Positions 9,766 to 17,858 of a DNA stretch of 50,943 bases are shown here, one piece after another (the first letter of the stretch is position 1; the number at the start of each line of letters is the position of its first letter). The position numbers and the translations under genes were made by a program. Source of the DNA: an uncultured Pelagibacteraceae bacterium. Lineage in GTDB: Bacteria > Pseudomonadota > Alphaproteobacteria > Pelagibacterales > Pelagibacteraceae. Location of the stretch: contig CACIPU010000007.1 in assembly GCA_902588625.1 (NCBI GenBank), positions 1 through 50,943 of the forward strand, in the 5' to 3' direction. Below the pieces are notes generated by a model, which saw nothing but the letters and a program-made list of their open reading frames with translations, was not told the DNA's origin and ran no database searches.

Positions 9766-10737
9766 ATGAAAAAAACTATAGCAATAATTGCTGGTGAGCC
9801 AAATAGTATTTCATCTGAAATAATCTTTAAAAGTTGGATAAATAAAAAAAAATATAATCACAAGCCTTTTTTTATTATTGGAAGTATAAAATTACTATAC
9901 TTACAAATGAAAAAACTAAAATATAAAATTAAAATTAAAAAAATTAATAATAATTTTCAAGTAAAAGATTTATTAACCTCACAAATGCCTGTTTATAATG
10001 TTGACTATGAGCAAAAAAAACCATTTGAAAAAATAACAAGTAAATCAAATAAATATATATTTCAATGTTTTGATGTTGCTTTAAGTTTATCTAAAAATAA
10101 AAAAATAATAGGTTTTATTAATTGTCCTGTAGCAAAAGAAACTTTATTTAAAAATAAACATCAAGGGATAACTGAATATCTCTCTAAAAAAGAAAATAAA
10201 AAAAATAATGGAGTTATGTTAATTTATAATAAAAGTTTATCTGTATCTCCTTTAACTACTCATATATCTATTAATGAGGTTAAAAATAAAATTAAGTATA
10301 ATGAAATCGTAAAAAGAACTAAGACTATTAATTATTTTTATAAAAAAAATTTTAATAAAAAACCCATTATTGCTATTTTAGGTTTAAACCCCCACAACTA
10401 TTATTCAAAAAAAGAAGTCAAAGTAAAAAATATCATAAATAAGGCTGTTAAAAAGTTGAATATTTTAAATATCAAAATTGAAGGTCCTATTTCACCTGAC
10501 TCAAGTTTTATAAATTATAAAAAAAATAAATTGGATGTAATAATAGGAATGTATCACGATCAAGTTTTGACACCTTTTAAAGCTCTATATAATTTCAGCG
10601 CTATAAATGTTACTTTAGGGTTAAAGTATATAAGAATTTCACCAGATCATGGTGTTGGTAGTAATATAATAGGTAAAAAAATGGCTAACTGCAAAAGTTT
10701 AATTGAGTCTATTAAATTTTTTAACTACATAAAATAA
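9766..10737 (+). CDS. pdxA: 4-hydroxythreonine-4-phosphate dehydrogenase
   Basis: Oxidises 4-phosphohydroxy-L-threonine in the DXP-dependent branch of pyridoxal phosphate synthesis; a metal- and NAD-dependent dimer. Typical segments are IIAGEPNSISSEI at the start, GFINCPVAKE near residue 118, TEYL near 137, the metal-site MYHDQVLTPFK near 262, and the SPDHGVGSNIIGK stretch near 292. The 323-residue length is normal. It starts directly after the surA stop and ends 1 base before rsmA. Confidence 0.94.
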   Translation: MKKTIAIIAGEPNSISSEIIFKSWINKKKYNHKPFFIIGSIKLLYLQMKKLKYKIKIKKINNNFQVKDLLTSQMPVYNVDYEQKKPFEKITSKSNKYIFQCFDVALSLSKNKKIIGFINCPVAKETLFKNKHQGITEYLSKKENKKNNGVMLIYNKSLSVSPLTTHISINEVKNKIKYNEIVKRTKTINYFYKKNFNKKPIIAILGLNPHNYYSKKEVKVKNIINKAVKKLNILNIKIEGPISPDSSFINYKKNKLDVIIGMYHDQVLTPFKALYNFSAINVTLGLKYIRISPDHGVGSNIIGKKMANCKSLIESIKFFNYIK

Positions 10738-10738
10738 A

Positions 10739-11545
10739 ATGTATATTATTCAAAAACCTAAAAAGAGTTTGGGTCAAAACTTTTTAATTGATAAAAATAT
10801 AATTAATAAAATTATTGAGGTAGGAAATATTAATCAAAATAAATGTATAATAGAGATTGGTCCAGGCAACGGAAATCTTACAGAAAATATAATAACAAAA
10901 AAGCCAAAAAAAATAATTGCAATAGAAAAAGATTATAAATTATCATTTTTTTTAAAAAATAAATTTAAAAATTATAAAAACATAAAAATAATTAATAAAG
11001 ATATTTTGAAATCAATCGATAAAAGTTATTCTGAAAAAAATATTACTATATTTGGTAATCTTCCGTATAATATTTCAACGAAAATATTGGTTTTATTTAT
11101 TCTTTTAAAAAAATGGCCACCTTTTTATGATTCCCTAATTTTGATGTTTCAAAAAGAAGTTGCTGATAGAATAATTGCTAAAAATAAAACAAAAGCATTT
11201 GGGAGACTAACTGTACTATCTAACTGGAGATTGGAAATAAAAAAACATTTTGATATATCTAGAAATTGCTTTTATCCAAAACCAAAGATAGATTCTACTT
11301 TGCTATCATTTAAACCAAAAAAGAATAATTTTCTTAAGTTAAAAGATCCAAAAAGCTTAGAAATTGTCACTAGATTGCTATTTTCTAATCGAAGAAAAAT
11401 GATAAATAAAAGTTTTTTAAAATTATTTAATAAAAAATTGCATTTAGTAAAAAATTTAAATATTGATTTTAAAAAAAGACCAGAAGAATTAAATAATGAA
11501 ACTTTTTATAAAATTGCTTTGGAGTACGAAAGATTAATTGGTTAA
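10739..11545 (+). CDS. rsmA: 16S rRNA dimethyladenosine transferase (KsgA)
   Basis: SAM-dependent enzyme that dimethylates two adjacent adenosines in the 3' terminal hairpin of 16S rRNA during late 30S assembly. Motifs: KKSLGQNFLID near residue 8, SAM-binding IEIGPGNGNLTE near 39, AIEKD near 61, and the catalytic NLPYNIST near 106. The C-terminal domain includes SNRRKMI. At 268 residues it is full length. Its last 12 bases overlap the convergent gmk. Confidence 0.96.
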   Translation: MYIIQKPKKSLGQNFLIDKNIINKIIEVGNINQNKCIIEIGPGNGNLTENIITKKPKKIIAIEKDYKLSFFLKNKFKNYKNIKIINKDILKSIDKSYSEKNITIFGNLPYNISTKILVLFILLKKWPPFYDSLILMFQKEVADRIIAKNKTKAFGRLTVLSNWRLEIKKHFDISRNCFYPKPKIDSTLLSFKPKKNNFLKLKDPKSLEIVTRLLFSNRRKMINKSFLKLFNKKLHLVKNLNIDFKKRPEELNNETFYKIALEYERLIG

Positions 11546-12166
11546 TTGGCTTATTCTTTTTTCTATTTCATTAAAATCTTGTTTCTTGTGTATGCCATTT
11601 TTTTCAGATTTAATTATATCTAAGATTTTATTGTAACAAGAGGTTAAATCATCATTCACAACTACATAATTGTATTCATTCCAATGTGAAACTTCTTGGT
11701 TAAATTTTTCCATTCTTTTTTTAATTAGCTCTTCTTGGCCTTGATGTCTATTTAGGAGTCTATTTTTTAGAACTTTAATATTGGGTGGTAATATAAAAAT
11801 TGTAACTATATTTAAACTATGAATTTTCTTTAATTGTTGCGTTCCTTGCCAGTCAATATCAAACAACACATCTTTTCCTTTTGCTGCTAACTCTAAAACT
11901 GTTTCTTTTGATGTTCCATAATAATTATCAAATATTTTAGCAAACTCAAAAAAACTATTTTCTTTTATTAAATTATTAAATTGATCAAGACTTATAAAGT
12001 GGTAATCTTTTCCATTTACTTCATTGGGTCTAGGGTTTCTTGTAGTATGAGAAATAGAAATTTCTAAATTTAGGTTATTTTCGGCAAGTTTTTTTGTTAG
12101 TGTTGTTTTTCCAGCACCAGAAGGTGATGATAATATAAACATCATGCCTTTTTTTTTGATTCCCAT
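11534..12166 (-). CDS. gmk: Guanylate kinase
   Basis: Phosphorylates GMP to GDP with ATP. The P-loop SSPSGAGKTTLTKK is at about residue 13, the GMP-binding HTTRNPRPNEVNGKDYHF near 40, and the DIDWQGTQQLKK segment near 103. The length of 210 residues is normal. It lies 36 bases downstream of acpP on the same strand. In many alphaproteobacteria genes such as fabF and mltG lie between acpP and gmk; they are absent here. Confidence 0.96.
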   Translation of the reverse strand: MGIKKKGMMFILSSPSGAGKTTLTKKLAENNLNLEISISHTTRNPRPNEVNGKDYHFISLDQFNNLIKENSFFEFAKIFDNYYGTSKETVLELAAKGKDVLFDIDWQGTQQLKKIHSLNIVTIFILPPNIKVLKNRLLNRHQGQEELIKKRMEKFNQEVSHWNEYNYVVVNDDLTSCYNKILDIIKSEKNGIHKKQDFNEIEKRISQLTN

Positions 12167-12202
12167 ATTAATATTGGTCGGCGTGATGTTTTTTAAAATT
12201 TA

Positions 12203-12442
12203 TTATGCTGCTTTACTTTCAATAAATTTTATAGCATCTCCAACTGTAAGAATTTTTTCGGCATCGCTATCAGATATTTCTGAACCAAATTCTTCTTCGA
12301 AAGCCATTACTAATTCAACTGTATCTAAGCTATCAGCACCAAGATCATCGATAAAATTAGCTTCATCAGTTACTTTAGACTCTTCTACTCCTAAGTGATC
12401 GATAACCATTTTTTTTACTTTGTCTGCGATATCTTTTGTCAT
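12203..12442 (-). CDS. acpP: Acyl carrier protein
   Basis: Small acidic carrier that holds growing fatty acyl chains on a 4'-phosphopantetheine arm. The 79 residues contain the modification site [14 protein letters not shown], with the Ser near residue 37. It belongs to the minus-strand fabD-fabG-acpP cluster. The next gene downstream is gmk rather than the ketoacyl synthase fabF that often follows. Confidence 0.97.
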   Translation of the reverse strand: MTKDIADKVKKMVIDHLGVEESKVTDEANFIDDLGADSLDTVELVMAFEEEFGSEISDSDAEKILTVGDAIKFIESKAA

Positions 12443-12500
12443 TTTTAAATTCCTTATATTTTTGGTTTATTAATTCTTAATAAATTATTCGCAAATTTTG

Positions 12501-13235
12501 TCAAGACATATACATGCCTCCATTAACATGTATAGTCTCACCTGTTATGTAAGACGCTGCATTAGAAGATAAAAAAGCTACACAATTTGACACATCTTCG
12601 CCTGTTCCCAGTTTTCCCATAGGGATTCTTGATGTGAGGTATAATTTAACTTTATCAGCTATATTCATTGTCATGTCAGATTGAATGAAACCAGGAGAAA
12701 CACAATTAATGGTTATGTTTTTCTTTGCATATTCAATGGCTAAACTTTTTGACATTCCAATAATTCCGGATTTCGTTGCTGCATAATTTGCTTGCCCTAA
12801 ATTTCCTGTGTGACCAACTACTGAAGTAATATTTACAACTCGTCCAAATTTATTTTTTAACATTTTTTTTATTGCATATTTTGATAATAAAAAAGTACCA
12901 GTTAAATTGACATTAATTACTTTTTTCCATTCTTCATCTTTCATTCTTAAAGATAAATTATCCATATTCAATCCAGCATTGTTAATTAAAATATCTATAC
13001 CACCTAGTTCTAAATTAACGTTTTCAATAAATTCTTCAATTCTAAGATCGTCAGCAATATCAAATTTTTTTACTTTAATTCTAGGATATTCTCTTTTTAA
13101 TAAATCTAACTTTTCAGTTTTGGTTCCTGTACCTAGAACTTCACCGCCCAGAAGAGTAAATTTTTTAACTAGTTCTTTTCCTATGCCCCCGCTTGCACCA
13201 GTGATTAAAATTTTTTTATTTTTAAAATCAATCAT
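12501..13235 (-). CDS. fabG: 3-oxoacyl-[acyl-carrier-protein] reductase
   Basis: NADPH-dependent reduction of beta-ketoacyl-ACP in fatty acid elongation. A classical short-chain dehydrogenase: cofactor motif TGASGGIGKE near residue 12, NNAGL near 86, catalytic Ser in NITSVVGHTG, and the Tyr-x3-Lys pair in NYAATKSG near 150. The length of 244 residues is normal. It overlaps the end of fabD by 8 bases. Confidence 0.96.
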   Translation of the reverse strand: MIDFKNKKILITGASGGIGKELVKKFTLLGGEVLGTGTKTEKLDLLKREYPRIKVKKFDIADDLRIEEFIENVNLELGGIDILINNAGLNMDNLSLRMKDEEWKKVINVNLTGTFLLSKYAIKKMLKNKFGRVVNITSVVGHTGNLGQANYAATKSGIIGMSKSLAIEYAKKNITINCVSPGFIQSDMTMNIADKVKLYLTSRIPMGKLGTGEDVSNCVAFLSSNAASYITGETIHVNGGMYMS

Positions 13236-14148
13236 TTTTAATATCTTCTATACAATTTATATTTGAAATTTTAACATCATTATTAATCTTTTTTACTAAA
13301 CCAGAAAGAACTTTACCAGGACCTATTTCAATAAAATTTTCCACTCCCTTTTTTACCATATAATTTACACTTTCTCTCCATCTTACTTTTGAAGTTATTT
13401 GGCTTATTAATAAAGGTTTAATTTTATCAATATCTTTCTCTTCTTCTGCAGTAACATTGCTTATAATTTTTGGTTTTGGTTCTATAAAGGCTGTTTTGTT
13501 TATTTTTTCTTTCATTATTTCTTCAGCATTTTTCATTAAAGAACAATGAAAAGGTGCGCTAACAGGTAGAATTATACTTTTTTTCTTTTTTTTTTTAAGA
13601 TTATCATTAACTTTTTCTATAACTTTTTTTTCTCCACTAATAACTACTTGGGAATTACTATTATCGTTTGAAATTTCACAAACTCCATCTTTAGAAAAAA
13701 TTTTAATTTCTTTTTCTACTTCTTCAATTTGCATTCCAAGTATTGCCATCATTGCTCCTTGTGTTGATGAAATTGAGTCTTGCATTGCTTTACCTCTTTC
13801 GTGTAATAAGTATGCAGCTTTTTCTAATGATAAAGATCCTGCACACACAAGTGCAGTATACTCTCCCAATGAATGTCCGGCGAAATATTTAGAATTATTT
13901 AAATTTAATCCATACTCTTTATTAAGTACATTAAATATACTAACACCAATTGTCATAATAGCTGGTTGAGTATTTTTTGTAAGTTGTAACTCATTTTTTG
14001 GACCTTCTAAAATAATTTTAGAAAGCGGATATCTCAAAGTTTCATCAACTTTTAAAAAAATACTTTTAACTAAATCGTATTTTTTGTAGAAATCTATACC
14101 CATGCCTACATATTGAGAGCCTTGACCTGGAAATAAAATTGCGCGCAT
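13228..14148 (-). CDS. fabD: Malonyl-CoA:ACP transacylase
   Basis: Loads malonyl groups onto acyl carrier protein for chain extension. It begins with FPGQGSQYVGMG and has the nucleophile in GHSLGEYTAL near residue 93; the catalytic His lies in SAPFHCSLM near 200. At 306 residues it is complete. It is the first gene of the minus-strand cluster and divergent from rpsF. Confidence 0.96.
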   Translation of the reverse strand: MRAILFPGQGSQYVGMGIDFYKKYDLVKSIFLKVDETLRYPLSKIILEGPKNELQLTKNTQPAIMTIGVSIFNVLNKEYGLNLNNSKYFAGHSLGEYTALVCAGSLSLEKAAYLLHERGKAMQDSISSTQGAMMAILGMQIEEVEKEIKIFSKDGVCEISNDNSNSQVVISGEKKVIEKVNDNLKKKKKKSIILPVSAPFHCSLMKNAEEIMKEKINKTAFIEPKPKIISNVTAEEEKDIDKIKPLLISQITSKVRWRESVNYMVKKGVENFIEIGPGKVLSGLVKKINNDVKISNINCIEDIKND

Positions 14149-14280
14149 AAGATAATTAAATTAAGTACAATATAGTTGAATTTTAATAGTTGTATATTAA
14201 ATATTTTAATAGTATAAAACCCTACCTCTACCAAAATTATGGTGGATTATTCGATGATTTCGGATTAACCAAGGAAAAAA
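14149..14280 (+). promoter_or_regulatory. rpsF promoter and leader
   Basis: The 132-base spacer between divergent fabD and rpsF contains TATA-rich promoter-like DNA (about 14,170-14,216), then a less AT-rich leader. A hairpin CTACCA (14,228-14,233) with TGGTGG (14,240-14,245) can form in the RNA, followed by a TTCGG stretch. Many bacterial rpsF operons have an S6:S18-binding leader, and this is a candidate. I cannot match the consensus with certainty. AAGGA before the ATG is the ribosome binding site. Confidence 0.4.
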
Positions 14281-14466
14281 ATGAATTGTTACGAACATAC
14301 TCTAATAGTAAAGCAAGAATTGCAAGAAGTTCAATCAAAAACATTATTGGATAAATACGAAGAAATAATAAAAAATAATTCAGGTAAAGTAATAAAAACC
14401 GAAAAATGGGGATTAAAAAATTTCTCACATAAAATTAAAAATAATAAAAAAGGATTTTATTTTTAG
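14281..14466 (+). CDS. rpsF: Ribosomal protein S6, truncated to its N-terminal half
   Basis: The 61 codons match the N-terminal half of S6: NCYEHTLIVKQEL at the start and KTEKWGLKNFSHKIKNNKKG near residue 40, which in full-length proteins continues for about 50 more residues. The reading frame ends by chance at 14,466, just where argS sequence from the opposite strand begins. The downstream partners rpsR and rplI are also missing. Promoter, leader and start look normal, so the gene was cut, not decayed. See the junction entry. Confidence 0.85.
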   Translation: MNCYEHTLIVKQELQEVQSKTLLDKYEEIIKNNSGKVIKTEKWGLKNFSHKIKNNKKGFYF

Positions 14467-15580
14467 AGATTGCGCTTGTAGCAGAAACAATTCTTTTTAC
14501 ATAACCAGCGTGATCAGCACCCAAAATGTTAATTAAGAAATCAAACTTTCTAGAAACTTTATTGTAATGATACCCAAGATCACCAGCAAAATAAGTCCAA
14601 GATCCATCATTTTTTTGTAACGGCCTGTCTACATCATCACCAAACATGGTAGATTTAAATAATAACTGTTTTCTGGGCTTCCAATCTTTTGTCAATTCAC
14701 CTTTAGGCTGATCTAATTTACCCTCATAAACAAATTTTTGTTTTTTAAGATTTTTAATAACATTATTGACAACGTTTTTTTTGATTAAATGAGATTCATA
14801 AACAAAGTTATTATGTTTTATTCCAAGTAAGTTTAAATTACTTTTAATTAAATCTATTGAGCATTTTAGAGAAACTGACGTAAGTTTGGATTTTATTTTT
14901 TCAAAGTTGTCAAATCTTTTAATTTTTTTACTCTTTATAATTTTATATGCAATGTCTTTAATATACTCCCCTGGATATAGATTCTTTTGTTCAGGAAATT
15001 TTTTTTTTTTAATAATTTCTAATATTCTAAAGTATACAGATAAAACAAAATTATTAATTTGAACTCCATAATCATTTACATAATACTCTCTAGTAACTTT
15101 ATTACCATTGAATGCTAAGATATTTGAAATAGCATCACCTAAAATAGCACCTCTACAATGACCAACATGAAGAGGTCCGGTTGGATTTGCTGATACATAT
15201 TCAATATTATATTTTTTTTTAACAGATTTATTTGAGCCAAATTTTTCATTAAATTTAAAAATTTCAGAAAGTTGTTTTTTCCAAAAAGTCAGATTAAAAT
15301 AAAAATTTAAAAAACCTGGTCCAGCAACATCTATACTTTTAAATTCACTAAAATTTTCTAATAATTTTTTTTTTAGTATTTCAGCTATTTCAGTTGGAGC
15401 TAGTGAATTTTCTTTAGCCAGCAATAACGAGGCGTTGCAGGTCATTTCACCTTTTTGACCTTTTGGAGGAAGTTCAACAACAAATCCCTTAAAGTTTTTT
15501 GGTATTTTAATAATATTTTTCTTTTCAAGTTTTTTTAAAAATAAAAAAATCTTATCTTGATAGTTTGCTAAAAGGTTCAT
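14435..15580 (-). CDS. argS: Arginyl-tRNA synthetase, C-terminally truncated
   Basis: Class I synthetase charging tRNA-Arg. The 381 codons hold the N-terminal tRNA-binding domain, the HIGH-type motif in ANPTGPLHVGHCRGA near residue 130, and the core up to LGADHAGYVKR near 355. The frame then runs into the rpsF fragment and stops after about ten unrelated residues (ILFYYF end). About 190 residues of a normal ArgS are missing, including the KMSKS loop and the anticodon-binding domain, so this copy could not work. The start overlaps the dgt stop by 4 bases. Confidence 0.88.
   Translation of the reverse strand: MNLLANYQDKIFLFLKKLEKKNIIKIPKNFKGFVVELPPKGQKGEMTCNASLLLAKENSLAPTEIAEILKKKLLENFSEFKSIDVAGPGFLNFYFNLTFWKKQLSEIFKFNEKFGSNKSVKKKYNIEYVSANPTGPLHVGHCRGAILGDAISNILAFNGNKVTREYYVNDYGVQINNFVLSVYFRILEIIKKKKFPEQKNLYPGEYIKDIAYKIIKSKKIKRFDNFEKIKSKLTSVSLKCSIDLIKSNLNLLGIKHNNFVYESHLIKKNVVNNVIKNLKKQKFVYEGKLDQPKGELTKDWKPRKQLLFKSTMFGDDVDRPLQKNDGSWTYFAGDLGYHYNKVSRKFDFLINILGADHAGYVKRIVSATSAISKNKILFYYF
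14455..14466. other. Breakpoint joining rpsF to argS
   Basis: rpsF homology read rightward stops at about 14,463 and argS homology read leftward stops at about 14,465, leaving no spacer. The run ATTTTATTTTT here can belong to either gene, so the join has roughly 10 bases of microhomology. A simple end-to-end deletion of convergent genes or an amplification/assembly chimera would both look like this. Because S6-S18-L9 and arginyl-tRNA synthetase are hard to lose, an artefact is the likelier explanation. Confidence 0.8.
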
Positions 15581-16722
15581 TTTATTCTTTTATATAAATT
15601 AATTGCGTATCTATCAGTCATGCCAGCTATAAAATCTGCTACTTTTCTTTCTGGGGATTCGTTTTTATATATACTCTTATTAATATACTTTTTATGTTTT
15701 TTTAAGAGTTTTTTAAACAAGTCTTTAATAATTTTTTTTCCTTTGTTTGTGTTTTTAATAACTTTTTTATTATTATACATGTTATCTTTTAAAAAATTTT
15801 TTATGTTTATATCGATAATTTTCATTTTATTAGAAAATTGCACTATGTTAGATCTATTAGCATAAATATCTTCAATTGACTTTGGTTTAATTATTTTTAT
15901 GTTGTGATTTGTTGTTTTAACAACATCTAATACCATTAAATTAATTAAATCTCTTACTATTTGATTAATTATAATTTCTTTTCTAAATTTGTTTTGTCTT
16001 TTTTTATGTTTGTTCACTATTTTATTAATAAATGGAATTAAACTTATATTTTCAATTGTAAAAAGACCTGCTCTTAGACCGTCTTCTAAATCATGATTAT
16101 TATAAGCTATATCATCAGATATAGAAGCAACTTGCGCTTCAAGGGATGGAAAAGTATTTAAAATTATTTTTTTATTAAAAAAATTTTTTTTTAATATTTT
16201 TTTATATGGAGAAATGTCAGTCACTGGTCCATTATGTTTTAATAGGCCATCTATTGTTTCTAGAGTGAGGTTTAGTCCATTAAATTTATAATACTTATTT
16301 TCTAAAAATGTAACTATTCTTAAAGTTTGTATATTATGATTAAAACCGCCAAAGTCTTTCATGCAATTACTTAATATTTCTTCCCCAGCATGTCCAAACG
16401 GTGTATGACCTAAGTCATGAGATAAACTTAAGGTTTCACATAAATCTTCATTTAAACCAAGCGATCTAGCAAGTGTTCTTGCAATTTGTGAAACTTCCAT
16501 TGAATGTGTTAATCTAGTTCTATAGTGATCACCTTCGGTGTTAACGAAAACTTGAGTTTTGTGTTTCAATCTCCTAAAAGCGGAACTGTGAATGATTCTA
16601 TCTCTATCTCTTTGAAAGGCGGATCGATAAGAATTTTCGGTTTCTTTATAGATTCTGCCATTGCTATTAAAAGATTTAGCTGCATATGGTTTTAGATAAG
16701 TTTCTTTATTTTTTTTTTGCAT
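15577..16722 (-). CDS. dgt: Deoxyguanosinetriphosphate triphosphohydrolase-like HD protein
   Basis: HD-domain phosphohydrolase expected to cleave dNTPs to deoxynucleoside and triphosphate. Metal-binding motif: RLTHSMEVSQIART near residue 70, then LSHDLGHTPFGHAGEE near 100, with a further Asp in ASISDDIAYNNHD near 190. At 381 residues it matches the alphaproteobacterial Dgt-like length. Its stop overlaps the argS start, and it is divergent from the Fe-S carrier gene. Confidence 0.92.
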   Translation of the reverse strand: MQKKNKETYLKPYAAKSFNSNGRIYKETENSYRSAFQRDRDRIIHSSAFRRLKHKTQVFVNTEGDHYRTRLTHSMEVSQIARTLARSLGLNEDLCETLSLSHDLGHTPFGHAGEEILSNCMKDFGGFNHNIQTLRIVTFLENKYYKFNGLNLTLETIDGLLKHNGPVTDISPYKKILKKNFFNKKIILNTFPSLEAQVASISDDIAYNNHDLEDGLRAGLFTIENISLIPFINKIVNKHKKRQNKFRKEIIINQIVRDLINLMVLDVVKTTNHNIKIIKPKSIEDIYANRSNIVQFSNKMKIIDINIKNFLKDNMYNNKKVIKNTNKGKKIIKDLFKKLLKKHKKYINKSIYKNESPERKVADFIAGMTDRYAINLYKRIK

Positions 16723-16761
16723 AATCTGATAAGATGTTTATATTACAATAAAGTTAGCAAA

Positions 16762-17079
16762 ATGATTAAAGAAATAAATTTTAGCAAAAAAGCTGTGGAA
16801 AGAATCAATCAATTAATATCCAAAAAACCATCAGGAACATACTTTAGAATTGCGGTTAAAGGCGGCGGTTGCTCAGGATTTAAATACGATTTTACGTTTG
16901 ACAGTAAAATTGAAGATAATGATTCTAAACATGAAAATATTCTTGTTGATAAATCTTCATTAGATATGCTGAAAGGATCAACAGTTGATTTTACCGAAGA
17001 ATTAATAGGAAACTCTTTTAAAATTACAAATCCAAAAACAAAATCTTCTTGTGGCTGCGGTGTTTCTTTTTCTCTTTAA
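16762..17079 (+). CDS. erpA: Iron-sulfur cluster carrier/insertion protein, HesB/IscA/ErpA family
   Basis: A-type carrier that passes Fe-S clusters to apoproteins. I choose the ATG at 16,762, giving 105 residues that begin IKEINFSKKAVERI, over an upstream ATG at 16,717 that adds an unconserved leader. The three cluster cysteines are in GGGCSGF near residue 36 and SSCGCGV near the C-terminus. Whether it is ErpA or IscA in the strict sense cannot be settled from sequence alone. Confidence 0.87.
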   Translation: MIKEINFSKKAVERINQLISKKPSGTYFRIAVKGGGCSGFKYDFTFDSKIEDNDSKHENILVDKSSLDMLKGSTVDFTEELIGNSFKITNPKTKSSCGCGVSFSL

Positions 17080-17081
17080 TA

Positions 17082-17858
17082 ATGAAGGTATGTTCTTGGA
17101 ACGTTAATTCAGTAAGGGCAAGAATTAATAACATAAAAAATTACATAAAATTATCTGCTCCAGATGTTCTAATGTTACAGGAAATTAAAACTGAAGAAAA
17201 AAATTTTCCTTTTAATGAATTTAAAGAACTAGGATATAATTCTTATGTTTTTGGTCAAAAAAGCTATAATGGTGTAGCAATAATAGCTAAAAAAAAAATA
17301 ATAGATGTTGATACAGGTTTTTTAAAAGATGAAAAATCACAATCTAGAATTATAGTAGGCAACTTAATAAATAAATCTAAAAAAATTTTGATTATTAATA
17401 TTTATGCACCTAACGGAAATCCAGTTGAGACTGATAAATATACATACAAAATTAACTGGTATAAAAATTTTATTCAAAAGATTAAAAAGCAAATATTAAT
17501 AAATAAAAATATAATAATTGGTGGTGACTTTAATATTATTCCTGAAAATATAGATGTTTATAATCATATGAAATATGAAAACGATGCGTTATTTAAAATT
17601 GAAATAAGAAAAAAATATAGAGAATTAATAAATTTGGGTTTTGTTGATGTATTCAGATATTTTTATAAAGATAAACAAGATTACACTTTTTGGGATTATA
17701 TGTCTGGAGCTTGGCAAAAAAATAATGGCATGCGTATTGATCACTTCTTAGCATCAAATAATATTTTAGGTAATATTAAAAGCATCAATATTAATAAAAA
17801 ACCTAGATCAAGAGAAAAACCTTCTGATCATACTCCGATAGAGTTAGAATTTAATTGA
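17082..17858 (+). CDS. xthA: Exodeoxyribonuclease III (AP endonuclease)
   Basis: Mg-dependent nuclease of base-excision repair that cuts at abasic sites. It starts at the ATG 2 bases after the carrier gene, giving KVCSWNVNSVRAR. Motifs: LMLQEIKTEE near residue 33 (metal Glu), NIYAPNGNP near 106, GGDFNIIPE near 146, and the C-terminal SDHTPIELE catalytic His. The 258-residue length is standard. Its last 8 bases overlap the convergent manC-type gene. Confidence 0.95.
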   Translation: MKVCSWNVNSVRARINNIKNYIKLSAPDVLMLQEIKTEEKNFPFNEFKELGYNSYVFGQKSYNGVAIIAKKKIIDVDTGFLKDEKSQSRIIVGNLINKSKKILIINIYAPNGNPVETDKYTYKINWYKNFIQKIKKQILINKNIIIGGDFNIIPENIDVYNHMKYENDALFKIEIRKKYRELINLGFVDVFRYFYKDKQDYTFWDYMSGAWQKNNGMRIDHFLASNNILGNIKSININKKPRSREKPSDHTPIELEFN

